In this document: positions 9,074 to 17,787 of the stretch, piece after piece
Numbering within the stretch: the first letter of the stretch is position 1
How the letters are laid out: each line of letters starts with the position of its first letter
Origin: an uncultured Terriglobus sp.
Lineage (GTDB): Bacteria > Acidobacteriota > Terriglobia > Terriglobales > Acidobacteriaceae
Direction of reading: 5' to 3'
Length of the DNA: 35,708 bases
Assembly (NCBI GenBank): GCA_937871605.1
Contig: CALMRM010000294.1
Span: forward strand, 1-35,708
The notes under the pieces: generated by a model
What the model saw: only the letters and a program-made list of their open reading frames with translations
Told to the model about the DNA's origin: nothing
Database searches by the model: none
Translations under genes and position numbers: made by a program

Positions 9074-10294
9074 CTAGCCCAGGAAGGCCGCAGCAATGGC
9101 AGCCGGACTCTGGTGCAGCAGCGTGTCGTTAAGGAAGAATGGCACCCGGCCGTCCTTGCCAATGCGCGCGAGGACATCTGCACTGGCCAGCCGTTGCTTT
9201 AACCCAGCGGCCTGCTGCGGTGTGGGTGTCACGTAGGCGATGTTGCTCTCGTTGGGGATGCGCTGCACGGTGTAGCCGCCTTGTTGCAGCTGGGCAAGCA
9301 CCTCGTTCGCAGCGGCGCGCGCCCGGGTAAAGCGGTCGTTAAAGCCGTTCAGCGCCTCCAGCGCGGGCAGCGCGGCTACCCAGCCGTGATAGATGAGGCC
9401 GCCAAAGACGTGCCGCAACTCGCGTGCCTGCGCCACCATCGGCATGGGACCTGCCAGCACCGCGCCAAAGGGCGCTCGAAGCGCTTTGTACAGGGAGCAG
9501 TAGACCGTGTCGAACTGCGCGGCGGTGCGCTTGAGGTCGAAGCCGGGCGTGCCCGTGAGCATGAACGCGCGGGCGCCATCCCAGTGCATGCCGATGCCCT
9601 TGCTCTTGGCTAGGGCGCACACCTTCTCCAGCGTGGCGAATGGGACCGACTCGCCATCGTGCCGCCGAACCGGGCTTTCGATGGAGATGGCACCCACTTT
9701 GATTGGGTAGGCGCGGTGCTCCGCGTCGTCGATGGCTGCGGAGAACTCTTCCAAGGTGGGTGCGGCTTTGCCGGCTGCTATGGGCTGCATGGTCAGGCCG
9801 CTCATGATGCTGGGCGCGTCACTCTCGTCGGCATACAGGTGGCTGTCCGTCTGCACAATGACGTGTCTGTGCTCGCCGCACAGGATGCGCACGGCCAGGT
9901 TGTTGGCCAGGGTGCCTGTGGGCAGAAAGCAGCAGTCTTCCTTGCCCAGCATCCCGGCGAACTTCTGCTCCAGCTCGGTGACAGCACCACCGGCCAGGTA
10001 GTTGTCCGCCTTCAGGTCGTGCTTCTGCACGGCCTCGGTCAGCACGCGCAGGTAGTCGGCCTGCGAGACGGGTGCCGCATCGCCTGCCAGGAAGACAGTC
10101 CTGGCCGTGATGGGCATGGCCGCGACTGGCGAGGCAGCAGCAGGCGGCCTGGAACCCTTCTCGGAAGGCGGCGGTGCCGGCTGGTATTGTTGCGCCAACA
10201 GCGTGGGCAGAGCGGCCTGCGCCATGGCCAGGGCGGCTGCGGCACTGGGCGCGGTGCCCAGCAGAAACGATCTCCGGTTTACCTGGGCCGTCAT
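9074..10294 (-). CDS. Threonine aldolase / beta-eliminating lyase family PLP enzyme with twin-arginine-type signal
   Basis: N-term NRRSFLLGTAPSAAAALAMAQ; NLAVRILCGEHRHVIVQTDSHLYADES; HWDGARAFMLTGT; FDTVYCSLYKALRAPFGAVLAG (PLP-Lys region). Confidence 0.83.
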   Translation of the reverse strand: MTAQVNRRSFLLGTAPSAAAALAMAQAALPTLLAQQYQPAPPPSEKGSRPPAAASPVAAMPITARTVFLAGDAAPVSQADYLRVLTEAVQKHDLKADNYLAGGAVTELEQKFAGMLGKEDCCFLPTGTLANNLAVRILCGEHRHVIVQTDSHLYADESDAPSIMSGLTMQPIAAGKAAPTLEEFSAAIDDAEHRAYPIKVGAISIESPVRRHDGESVPFATLEKVCALAKSKGIGMHWDGARAFMLTGTPGFDLKRTAAQFDTVYCSLYKALRAPFGAVLAGPMPMVAQARELRHVFGGLIYHGWVAALPALEALNGFNDRFTRARAAANEVLAQLQQGGYTVQRIPNESNIAYVTPTPQQAAGLKQRLASADVLARIGKDGRVPFFLNDTLLHQSPAAIAAAFLG

Positions 10295-10332
10295 AGAGTC
10301 CTTGAAAACTAGCTCACTTGGATAGCGTCAAC

Positions 10333-10346
10333 GGGTTCGCGAACCC
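10333..10346. promoter_or_regulatory. 14-bp perfect palindrome GGGTTCGCGAACCC upstream of the PLP lyase gene
   Basis: Perfect inverted repeat starting 39 bp from the start codon of the leftward gene; operator candidate. Confidence 0.4.
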
Positions 10347-10505
10347 TGTCATGTCCTGTAAAGCAGAAGGATACACACGAGCCTAGCAGTAACTGTCACA
10401 TAGTAGGCAGACGCGTTGGCTGAACTCTGGGGATGATGCGGTGTACCACCTGCTTCACCTGAAGGGCGAGCTGCGACGACGTTCTGCGCTGAGGAGAGTT
10501 CTACG

Positions 10506-11048
10506 ATGGCACACGGACACAACGAGGTTCAGGAAACGGATGGCACCTTTACCCTGCGCGATGCGCAGCTGGTGCAGGCCCCCATCGACCGGTGTTTTCA
10601 GCTGTCTTGCTCGCTGGAACTGGTGCACCAGGAGCTGGGCATGACCGCCGTTGGCGAGAAGAAGACAGGGCTGGTTACAGGCAATGACATTATTCGATGG
10701 GAGGGCTGGCAATTGGGCTTGAAGCACTTTCACGTGTCACACATCTCCGGCTTCGACTGGCCCGTGTTCCTTCAGGACACCATGCTGGATGGCCGTTTCA
10801 AAACCTTTCAGCACGACCACCACTTTCGCGAGGTATCTGCCAGAGCGCAGGGCTCTACATGGACGCAGCTGGAGGATGAGCTGCGCTTTTCCCTGCCCTT
10901 TGGCGTGGTAGGACGCATGGTGGCCCGGCGGATCATGGTGCCTCACATTCGCAAGCTGCTGCGCAGCCGCTTCGAGCGCATCCGGCGCATCGCCGAGGGC
11001 AACGACTGGCAGCAGTACCTGCCACCGCAGCCCTGCCCCACAACGTAG
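10506..11048 (+). CDS. SRPBCC-superfamily ligand-binding/cyclase-like protein
   Basis: FTLRDAQLVQAPIDRCFQLSCSLELVHQELGMTAV...VSHISGFDWPVFLQDTMLDGRFKTFQHDHHFREV. Confidence 0.8.
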   Translation: MAHGHNEVQETDGTFTLRDAQLVQAPIDRCFQLSCSLELVHQELGMTAVGEKKTGLVTGNDIIRWEGWQLGLKHFHVSHISGFDWPVFLQDTMLDGRFKTFQHDHHFREVSARAQGSTWTQLEDELRFSLPFGVVGRMVARRIMVPHIRKLLRSRFERIRRIAEGNDWQQYLPPQPCPTT

Positions 11049-11088
11049 CAGAGCGCAGGCGCATCATCACGTGGGGTAAGGTAACACC

Positions 11089-12003
11089 ATGAAAGCCATC
11101 CGCCTGCACGAGTACGGTCCAGCCAAAAACCTGAAGTACGAGACCAACGTGCCCGACCCAAAGCTGGCAGAAGACGATGTCTTGGTGGCCACGGCTGCTG
11201 CCGGCGTCAATCCGATCGACTGGAAGATGCGTTCCGGTGCCGCCAGGGAGCGGTTTCCGGTCACGTTCCCGGCCATCCTGGGCCGCGATGTGAGCGGGCT
11301 TGTGCGCGCAGTTGGCAGCAACGTGCAGGGTGTGGCCGTGGGCGACCGGGTGATGGCGCTGAGCACGGAGACCTACGCGGAGTTGGTGTCGGTCAAGGCC
11401 GCTGACCTGAGCCATGTGCCGGAAGGCGTGAGCATCACCGATGCCGCTGCACTGCCGCTGGTCATCTGCACGGGCGAGCAGCTGGTGCGCGAGGCGTGCG
11501 AGCTGCAGGCAGGGCAGTCGGTGCTGGTGACGGGCGCGCTGGGCGGCGTGGGCCGAGTGGCCGTACACACCGCCAGGAAGATGGGTGCCAAGGTCATCGC
11601 GGGTGTTCGTAAAAAGGACCTGGACCGCGCGAAGGAACTGGGCGTAGAGGCAGTCGCTCTGGACGATAAAGACGCGCTCGAGAGGCTGGGCCGCGTGGAC
11701 GCCATTGCCGACACGCTGGGCGACAAGGTCACTACGCCGCTGCTGAACCACATTCGCCTGGGCGGCGTCTGCGGCACGGTGGTTACACCGCCGCCAGACT
11801 GCTCACTGCACCCGGAGATCAAGCTGAAGCGCATGGTGGCTCACCCCGATCCGGCCAAGGTCCGCGAGTTTACCGAGGACTTCCGCGACGGCACCTTCGT
11901 TCTGCCCATCGCACGCAACTTCCGGCTGGACGAGGCAGCAGAAGCGCAGAGCTTTGCCGAGGACGGTGGCGCGGGAGGTAAGGTGCTGCTGCTGGTGGTG
12001 TAG
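11089..12003 (+). CDS. NADP-dependent zinc-less alcohol dehydrogenase/quinone oxidoreductase (MDR family)
   Basis: MKAIRLHEYGPAKNLKYE...GVNPIDWKMRSGAA...PAILGRDVSGLVRAVGSNV...SVLVTGALGGVGRVAVHTARKMGAKVIAGV. Confidence 0.9.
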   Translation: MKAIRLHEYGPAKNLKYETNVPDPKLAEDDVLVATAAAGVNPIDWKMRSGAARERFPVTFPAILGRDVSGLVRAVGSNVQGVAVGDRVMALSTETYAELVSVKAADLSHVPEGVSITDAAALPLVICTGEQLVREACELQAGQSVLVTGALGGVGRVAVHTARKMGAKVIAGVRKKDLDRAKELGVEAVALDDKDALERLGRVDAIADTLGDKVTTPLLNHIRLGGVCGTVVTPPPDCSLHPEIKLKRMVAHPDPAKVREFTEDFRDGTFVLPIARNFRLDEAAEAQSFAEDGGAGGKVLLLVV

Positions 12004-12053
12004 GGCGATATGTCGCTTGCATTCCCTTATACTGTCGAGCAGCGGAGGTATGC

Positions 12054-12848
12054 ATGGAAAAGTCGATATACCTCCGTATCGGCAACAGCAACAAAGTAGT
12101 ATTGCCTGACCTCATCAGCTCTCTGAGTGGATTCCTGCAGCTACTACGTGACTTCGACGCGGCTGTTTCTGGGCAGTCTGCTGGTACGCAGCAGTGGGAG
12201 GTCACGTCTCTCACAAAGAATAGTTCTGTCGTTATTGGCGTAACGCCCTACACGAAGCCTCAAATGGACGATTACAGCGAGGCTATCGAGACAGAACTGT
12301 TGGAAAGCTCCTCCGCTCTCACCCACAAAAAGGAACGAACGGCCAAAATGTCCGACTCGGCACTGGTCGGCATCGGTAAGCTCGCCAAGTTGAGCAAAAA
12401 ACTCGGCCCATCTGCAATCTTTATTCCGGCAAACGGACGACCTAAGCGTGAATCAGTCATCAGCGAATCGACAATGCGTATCGTTCAGGAGATGACTGGC
12501 GTGCAATATCAAGCGTTCGGCGCCATAAGCGGGGCCTTGGATGCAATCACCGTGCATGGGAAAAGCGAGTTTCGCATTTGGGATGAAGTTTCTGGGAAGG
12601 TCGTTCGCTGCAAATACTCTGACGATCTGGAGCCGCGCATCGTTAGGATGTTACGTAAAACGGTCACTGTATCCGGGATGATTTCCTCTAATGCTGTGGG
12701 GAATCCCATCTCAGTTGAAGTTGAGGATCTTCATGAAAAACCTGTGGATCATCAGTTACCGTCGATTCGACAGATGGCAGGTCTTATTAAGGACTACACG
12801 GGCGGCAGGCGGCTGAAAGACTTTCTGTCGGAGATTGCGGATGACTAA
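12054..12848 (+). CDS. Uncharacterised 264-aa protein coupled to a PIN-domain gene (possible antitoxin/partner)
   Basis: ATG preceded by GGAGGT (12044-12049) and TATACT (12028-12033); overlaps the downstream PIN gene by 8 nt; no standard DNA-binding antitoxin fold recognised. Confidence 0.7.
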   Translation: MEKSIYLRIGNSNKVVLPDLISSLSGFLQLLRDFDAAVSGQSAGTQQWEVTSLTKNSSVVIGVTPYTKPQMDDYSEAIETELLESSSALTHKKERTAKMSDSALVGIGKLAKLSKKLGPSAIFIPANGRPKRESVISESTMRIVQEMTGVQYQAFGAISGALDAITVHGKSEFRIWDEVSGKVVRCKYSDDLEPRIVRMLRKTVTVSGMISSNAVGNPISVEVEDLHEKPVDHQLPSIRQMAGLIKDYTGGRRLKDFLSEIADD

Positions 12849-13431
12849 TCGGCGCAAGCTCTACTGGGATTCAAACTGCTTCATTGCGTACATCAGTAGT
12901 GCCCACCCGTCCGAGGCACAACGCGCCTTAATCTGTGTCGATGTGCTTGAGAATGCCCAGCGGAACACAGTGGAGGTGTGGACTTCCGTGTTTAGTATTG
13001 CGGAAGTCATTCGCCGTAAACTTCCGCCTTCAAAGACCAAACCGTTGCCTCGTTGGACAAAGACCATTCAAGAGAAAGCTCCTGAAACACTGCCGCGTTT
13101 ACAGGAGTTGTGGGACTTTCATACTCGAAAGACCGCAGGTACAAAGGCTCTTAAACCAGAAGAAGTCACCCAGCTGCAAGATATGTTCTCTTGGATTTTT
13201 CTTGGCAAAATACAGCTTGACGAACGTATAGCTCGTAAAGCTGTTTCTTTGTCTCAGAAGTATGGACTGAAGGCTCCGGATGCTATCCACGCGGCTTCGG
13301 CACTAGAACGTGGCTGTGATTGCATTCAAACTTTTGACACAGATTACAGTTCAATTTCTCACCTCATCTCCATTGAAGAGCCCTCACAAATCTCAGCCCA
13401 AAGTAGCTTTCCTGGAATGGGTACACCTTAG
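12841..13431 (+). CDS. PIN-domain protein (VapC-like ribonuclease candidate)
   Basis: YWDSNCFIAY, SVFSIAEVIRR, YGLKAPDAIHAASALERGCDCIQTFDTDY: all four canonical PIN acidic positions are present. Confidence 0.85.
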   Translation: MTNRRKLYWDSNCFIAYISSAHPSEAQRALICVDVLENAQRNTVEVWTSVFSIAEVIRRKLPPSKTKPLPRWTKTIQEKAPETLPRLQELWDFHTRKTAGTKALKPEEVTQLQDMFSWIFLGKIQLDERIARKAVSLSQKYGLKAPDAIHAASALERGCDCIQTFDTDYSSISHLISIEEPSQISAQSSFPGMGTP

Positions 13432-13433
13432 GC

Positions 13434-14408
13434 TTAAGTGTCAGCTGCTACGTCTGTACTATAGGGCTGCGCTAGTGTTGATTTCTCGCCGCGTGTAGCA
13501 CGGTGCGTGCCGCCGCGCAGCCCGGCTAGGATCTGCTGCAGAAAGTCGTTGGCTGCGCCAGGGTTGTTGGGCAGGAACAGCGTATTGGTGCCGCTGCGAA
13601 CGCCGATGTCTTTGAGCGTGTCGAAGTACTGCGTGAGCAGCACCAGCGCCATCACGTCCTCGGCAGTGGCGCCGGGCACGGCCTCGCGAAAGTGCTCAAT
13701 GCTGGCGCGCAGGCCGTCGATGATGGCCTGCCGTTCAGACGCGATGCCCTTGCCCTGCAGCGCTTTGCTCTCTGCTTCGGCTTCGGCCTGCTTCACTTTC
13801 AAAATCTTTTCTGCCTCGCCCTTGGCCATGGCCGCCACCTGGCTGCGCTGCGCGGCATTGATGTCGTTCATGGCGGACTTCACCTTGGCATCCGGGATGA
13901 TGTCCGTGACCAGCGCCGTAAGGATGTTGAAGCCAAACTCGCGCATGGTGGCATCCAGCTCGACCTTGACGGCGATGCTGATGCCACTCATCTGCTCGAA
14001 CGTCTCGTCGAGCGTCAGCTTGGGCACGTGGCCCAGAATGCTGTTGAAGACGAAGCTCTCGATTTGCTTTTGGGGGCGCGACAGACGGTAGAAGGCGTCG
14101 AAGATCTTGTCGTCGAGTACCTGGTATTGAATGCTGACAGGGATCTGCACAAAGACGTTATCGCGCGTTTTGGTTTCCACCGCAAACTGCGCCTGCTGCA
14201 CCTGCAGGTCGACAAAGAAGACGCGCTCCGCGTAGGGGATGAGCAGGTGGATACCCGGCCGGGCGACGCGGTGGAACTTGCCAAAGCGCTCCACCACACC
14301 TGCCTGCGAGGTGCGCACGGTGTACAGCGTTTTAAGCAGCGTGACGATAACAATGATGGCGACAATGAGCAGGAGAACGCCTGCCACTGGACCGAACGAT
14401 CCATCCAT
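13434..14408 (-). CDS. SPFH/Band 7 (stomatin-like) membrane protein
   Basis: MDGSFGPVAGVLLLIVAIIVIVTLLKTLYTVRTSQAGVVERFGKFHRVARPGIHLLIPYAERV...LDETFEQMSGISIAVKVELDATMREFGFNI...GEAEKILKVKQAEAEAESKALQG. Confidence 0.92.
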   Translation of the reverse strand: MDGSFGPVAGVLLLIVAIIVIVTLLKTLYTVRTSQAGVVERFGKFHRVARPGIHLLIPYAERVFFVDLQVQQAQFAVETKTRDNVFVQIPVSIQYQVLDDKIFDAFYRLSRPQKQIESFVFNSILGHVPKLTLDETFEQMSGISIAVKVELDATMREFGFNILTALVTDIIPDAKVKSAMNDINAAQRSQVAAMAKGEAEKILKVKQAEAEAESKALQGKGIASERQAIIDGLRASIEHFREAVPGATAEDVMALVLLTQYFDTLKDIGVRSGTNTLFLPNNPGAANDFLQQILAGLRGGTHRATRGEKSTLAQPYSTDVAADT

Positions 14409-14520
14409 GAGGAGCGGCCCCTCCGGACCGTAGACGAACAACGTAGTCCAACGATACGCCTGGCGCAGCAACAGCCTGAAACCGATGTGGCTTCAGGCCG
14501 TGGCTGCGAGCCCGCTGGCA

Positions 14521-15042
14521 TTACTGGCCAGAGACGGCGTTGTCCTCTGCGTGCATATCCGGTTCGCGTGCGTCTGCAACCTGCAGCGTGGGTACCTCAC
14601 GCTTTGGCTGCACGTTCGGAATGGGTGCGGGCGTTACGCCGATGCCGGGCTGCGTCAAGCGGCCAGGTACGCCAACCAGGGCGGTGTTCAGCAACCGGGC
14701 CGCCGTGCCGTCCTGCTCTGCCAAGTGGCTGCCACGGATAAAGGTGACCTGCTGTTCCCGGTCGGTCTGAAAGTCGACGTTGTGCAGCGCCGTGGCTGCC
14801 TGGCTGGTCAGGGCGGCCACGTCTTGCCAGCTGCTCTCGTCACAGACGATGAGAAAGTGCCAGCCGCTGGGTGCGCCACGACGCCGCACGGCCTCGCGGA
14901 CTTCGGTCATCTTGGCGCGGCAGCTGGTCACCTCCGCCGGCGAAAGGTGGTCCAGGTCGCCACCCACGCAGAAGTGGGTTTGAGCGATGGCGGGAAGGGC
15001 GGCGGTGAGCAGGGCGGCAAACAGGTTCAGGGTGCGCGGCAT
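14521..15042 (-). CDS. Hypothetical exported protein
   Basis: Signal peptide MPRTLNLFAALLTAALPAIAQ; no recognisable domain. Confidence 0.6.
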   Translation of the reverse strand: MPRTLNLFAALLTAALPAIAQTHFCVGGDLDHLSPAEVTSCRAKMTEVREAVRRRGAPSGWHFLIVCDESSWQDVAALTSQAATALHNVDFQTDREQQVTFIRGSHLAEQDGTAARLLNTALVGVPGRLTQPGIGVTPAPIPNVQPKREVPTLQVADAREPDMHAEDNAVSGQ

Positions 15043-15279
15043 AGAAAGGCTCCAGAAACGGCCAAGTGGTCTACCCCTGTTTTCGGCTGCCGCAGGCGTG
15101 CCATAAGCCCGTTTTGGCACTTTGCCCCCATTTAAGACAGGGCACATTCGCCTCGCTCCAATTCATGTCGCCTACACAGCTGCCGATGACTCAAGTAGCA
15201 GGGCCAGATTGGGAACAGTGACAGGACCCAGACTAGGAACGTCAATCTGGTTTAGCTAACCCGTTCGTATTCATTGATA

Positions 15280-15298
15280 GAAAGGAAGACTTCCTTTC
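15280..15298. promoter_or_regulatory. 19-nt perfect palindrome GAAAGGAAG-A-CTTCCTTTC upstream of a PEP-CTERM gene
   Basis: 9-bp perfect arms around one central base, about 50 bp before the PEP-CTERM start codon. Confidence 0.5.
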
Positions 15299-15347
15299 CT
15301 ATAGGCTGTGAGTAAGGCCGAATCTTTCGTAATCGTGTTGAGGTGGT

Positions 15348-16037
15348 ATGCGTCTTCGACTGCTGGCAACGTCGTGTCTCCTGGTAGCGGTAAGCGCCGG
15401 CGGTGTAAAAACCCTGGCTGCCAGTCCGGATTGTGCTCGCTGGATTAAGGAATACCAGCAAGGCTTGGCCAAGCACGCAAGTGGTGCCAAACGGCACGTG
15501 GTGCGCGCGGCGCGGCACCTGGGCGTGGCCCGGGCGCACGTGGTGCATGCCAGCATGCCGGTCCATCGGTTGCGGCCGGCAAAACTCAGCCCGCAGGAAA
15601 TGTTGAAGCGCTTCCGCGTGCTGTGCGGCGAAGACCTGCCGGACGACGCCGTACCGGTTTCGTTTGTGCCCACAGGGCTTGAAACGTTGTTGGTGCCGCC
15701 TGCGCTGCCCGCGGAGGACCTGCCGGTGACGAACTTCAGCCAGCCCGCAACGTTTGCACCTGGCGCCACAGCCCCTGCGCCGCAGGCAAGCAATCCGGGC
15801 ACATTTGGCGGCAGTCCCAGCACTCCCATTGTCATACCGGGTGGCGGATCGCCGGGTGGCGGATCGCCAGGTGGCGGCGGTACGGGCCCTGGTACAGGCA
15901 CAGGCACGCCGCCGACCGTTGCGCCCAGCGTGCCGGTGACAACCCCCTCGCCGGTTCCGGAGCCAAGTTCCCTGCTCCTGGTGCTGACGGCGGTTGCGGG
16001 CGCGGCTCCGCTGCTTCGTCGTCGCCTGTCCGCATAG
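15348..16037 (+). CDS. PEP-CTERM sorting-domain protein
   Basis: N-terminal signal peptide; C-terminal VPEPSSLLLVLTAVAGAAPLLRRRLSA = PEP motif + TM + Arg-rich tail. Confidence 0.85.
   Translation: MRLRLLATSCLLVAVSAGGVKTLAASPDCARWIKEYQQGLAKHASGAKRHVVRAARHLGVARAHVVHASMPVHRLRPAKLSPQEMLKRFRVLCGEDLPDDAVPVSFVPTGLETLLVPPALPAEDLPVTNFSQPATFAPGATAPAPQASNPGTFGGSPSTPIVIPGGGSPGGGSPGGGGTGPGTGTGTPPTVAPSVPVTTPSPVPEPSSLLLVLTAVAGAAPLLRRRLSA
15840..15880 (+). repeat. 15-bp in-frame tandem repeat (GGTGGCGGATCGCCR, about 2.7 copies) encoding GGGSP
   Basis: Units 15840-15854 and 15855-15869, partial unit 15870-15880; encodes the GGGSPGGGSPGGGG linker. Confidence 0.85.
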
Positions 16038-16055
16038 ATCGTTGCAGCATGCGAT

Positions 16056-16082
16056 AGGGTGCCTGGCTCAGCCGGGCACCCT
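16056..16082. terminator. Hairpin between convergent genes
   Basis: AGGGTGCCTGGCT-C-AGCCGGGCACCCT, 13-nt arms with a single T/G wobble, between convergent PEP-CTERM and flippase genes. Confidence 0.75.
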
Positions 16083-16137
16083 GTGTTGCGTGTGCCTTGC
16101 CTTGTCAAGGGGGTCCACTTCTGCTCGCGTCTCGCGT

Positions 16138-17757
16138 TTACAGCAGTTCTTCTGTCTGCACTGGAGCGACGCGGCGGCTCAGCCAGCCGTAGGTCAGGTT
16201 GACCGGGGCTGCCAGTGCGGCGGGGCATGACTCCACCAGCACGCGGAACCGTATCAGATCCTCCTGCTCAAACACGCGCAAGAGACCGGCTAGCAGCACA
16301 AAGGTCAGAACAGACAATGTGCCACCCAGAACAAACCCCACCAGCGGTGTGGTCCGCATGACACACAGGTAGCCCACCAGGGACGCAAACACACTGATGG
16401 CGACCACGCGGCCGAAAAACGACCAGGGCAGCCGCACGTGGTAGGTGCGGATGGCCATGGCCCACAGCGCACCCACACACAGCATCTGCGCAACGCCGCT
16501 GCCGATGGCAGCCCCCAGCGCGCCGTAGTGCGGAATCAGCACCACGGCGACCGCCACGTCGATGACGGACGCCACCAGCGTCGCTGAGATGAACAGCGAC
16601 TGGCGCTCCAGCGTCTCGAACATGGTCTGTACGGGCGTCAGAAAGGCCTTTGCGATGCAGAGCATCGGTGCAGCCATCGCAACCGTGACCGCACCCGCGT
16701 ACCGGTTGCCGTACATGGTTAACAGTGCAGCCCCGGCCAGCGATGTGGCAATGATGTGCAGCGGTATGGACGTGAGCCCCAGGTACCGTGCGGATGCGGC
16801 GGTGAGTGCGGGCAGCCGGGTGCGGTCGCGCCCAAACTGCGCAAACATGCTGGCCCCTGTGGCCGAAGCAAATACGGTCGGAAACACCAGGAGCCGCTCT
16901 GCAAGGCTGAAGGCGACCGAATAGAAACTGATCTGCCGGATGTCCGTGGAAAAGTGCTTGAGCAGCAACACCTCGGAACGGTCCCACACCACCAGGGTCA
17001 ACAGCATGCCGGTCAGGCTCTGCAGGGCAAAGCTCCGCATGCGCAGGACAAGATCCGCAGGCACATCGCGCCCGGTCTTTGGCCACGCGTTCATACGCCA
17101 CCACGTGGGTACAAAGCGCACCAGGAAGTCTGTCATCCGCATGGATAGCATGGCGGCAGCCACGCCAACCACGCCCCAATGCAGGACGATGGTAAGCAGC
17201 GTCGTGACAAAGAAGACGGCGGTAGACGCCACCGAGCCCGGCAGGTTGGCCGAAAGATCTTCCGTTGCAATGTTGGCAAAGGCTGAAACGCTGTTGACCA
17301 TGGACGGCCAGATACTGAGCACCAGCAGGATGCTGGCCAGCCGATACTCCGGCTGCACATCGCGCAGCACCCATAGCAGCGCGCCCCCCGTGGCCACGGT
17401 GGCGGTCGCACACTGTGCCAGCATGGTCATGCGGTACACATGGAGCGCTGCCGCACGGTCGCCGCTACCCAGAAACTCCGCCATGAATTTTCGCGTCGTG
17501 GACGGGATCCCGAGGGCGCCCAGCGAGCTGCAGATGTTCACGATCCACAGCACATAGACGATGTAGCCCATTTGCGTGGGGCCGATCACCCGTGCAATCA
17601 GGATCGACGAGATCAGCGAAGCGCCAAAGCTGATCAGGTTTTCCAGCGCAAACCATAGCGTGTTGCGAAGTATCGTTTTGGTGTTCAACGCTGAACCTGT
17701 CGCCGCTTCTCCCCTGCGGTGTGGCGCAATGCTGCAGAGAGCAGCCCTGCGCGGCAC
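16138..17757 (-). CDS. Polysaccharide flippase (Wzx/MATE-like oligosaccharide exporter); exact start uncertain
   Basis: Multiple TM helices; NTKTILRNTLWFALENLISFGASLISSILIARVIGPTQMGYIVYVLWIVNICSSLGALGIPSTTRKFMAEFLG. Confidence 0.85.
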   Translation of the reverse strand: MPRRAALCSIAPHRRGEAATGSALNTKTILRNTLWFALENLISFGASLISSILIARVIGPTQMGYIVYVLWIVNICSSLGALGIPSTTRKFMAEFLGSGDRAAALHVYRMTMLAQCATATVATGGALLWVLRDVQPEYRLASILLVLSIWPSMVNSVSAFANIATEDLSANLPGSVASTAVFFVTTLLTIVLHWGVVGVAAAMLSMRMTDFLVRFVPTWWRMNAWPKTGRDVPADLVLRMRSFALQSLTGMLLTLVVWDRSEVLLLKHFSTDIRQISFYSVAFSLAERLLVFPTVFASATGASMFAQFGRDRTRLPALTAASARYLGLTSIPLHIIATSLAGAALLTMYGNRYAGAVTVAMAAPMLCIAKAFLTPVQTMFETLERQSLFISATLVASVIDVAVAVVLIPHYGALGAAIGSGVAQMLCVGALWAMAIRTYHVRLPWSFFGRVVAISVFASLVGYLCVMRTTPLVGFVLGGTLSVLTFVLLAGLLRVFEQEDLIRFRVLVESCPAALAAPVNLTYGWLSRRVAPVQTEELL

Positions 17758-17787
17758 ACCCCGGGGGAGGGTGCGCCGTGTCGCAGG

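Noticed and set aside
12054-13431. Prophage or transposon fragment
   Set aside because: No integrase, transposase, terminal inverted repeats or tRNA junction seen; only the composition shift supports acquisition.
13692-14741. 349-aa + strand ORF opposite the SPFH gene
   Set aside because: Antisense to a clear stomatin-family gene; no domain or ribosome-binding context.
15100-15347. Possible sigma-54-type TGGCAC element (e.g. TTGGCACTTTGC near 15114) and IR CCAGATT/AATCTGG
   Set aside because: GG-N10-GC spacing is not met, and the 7-bp arms with a long loop are too weak to call.
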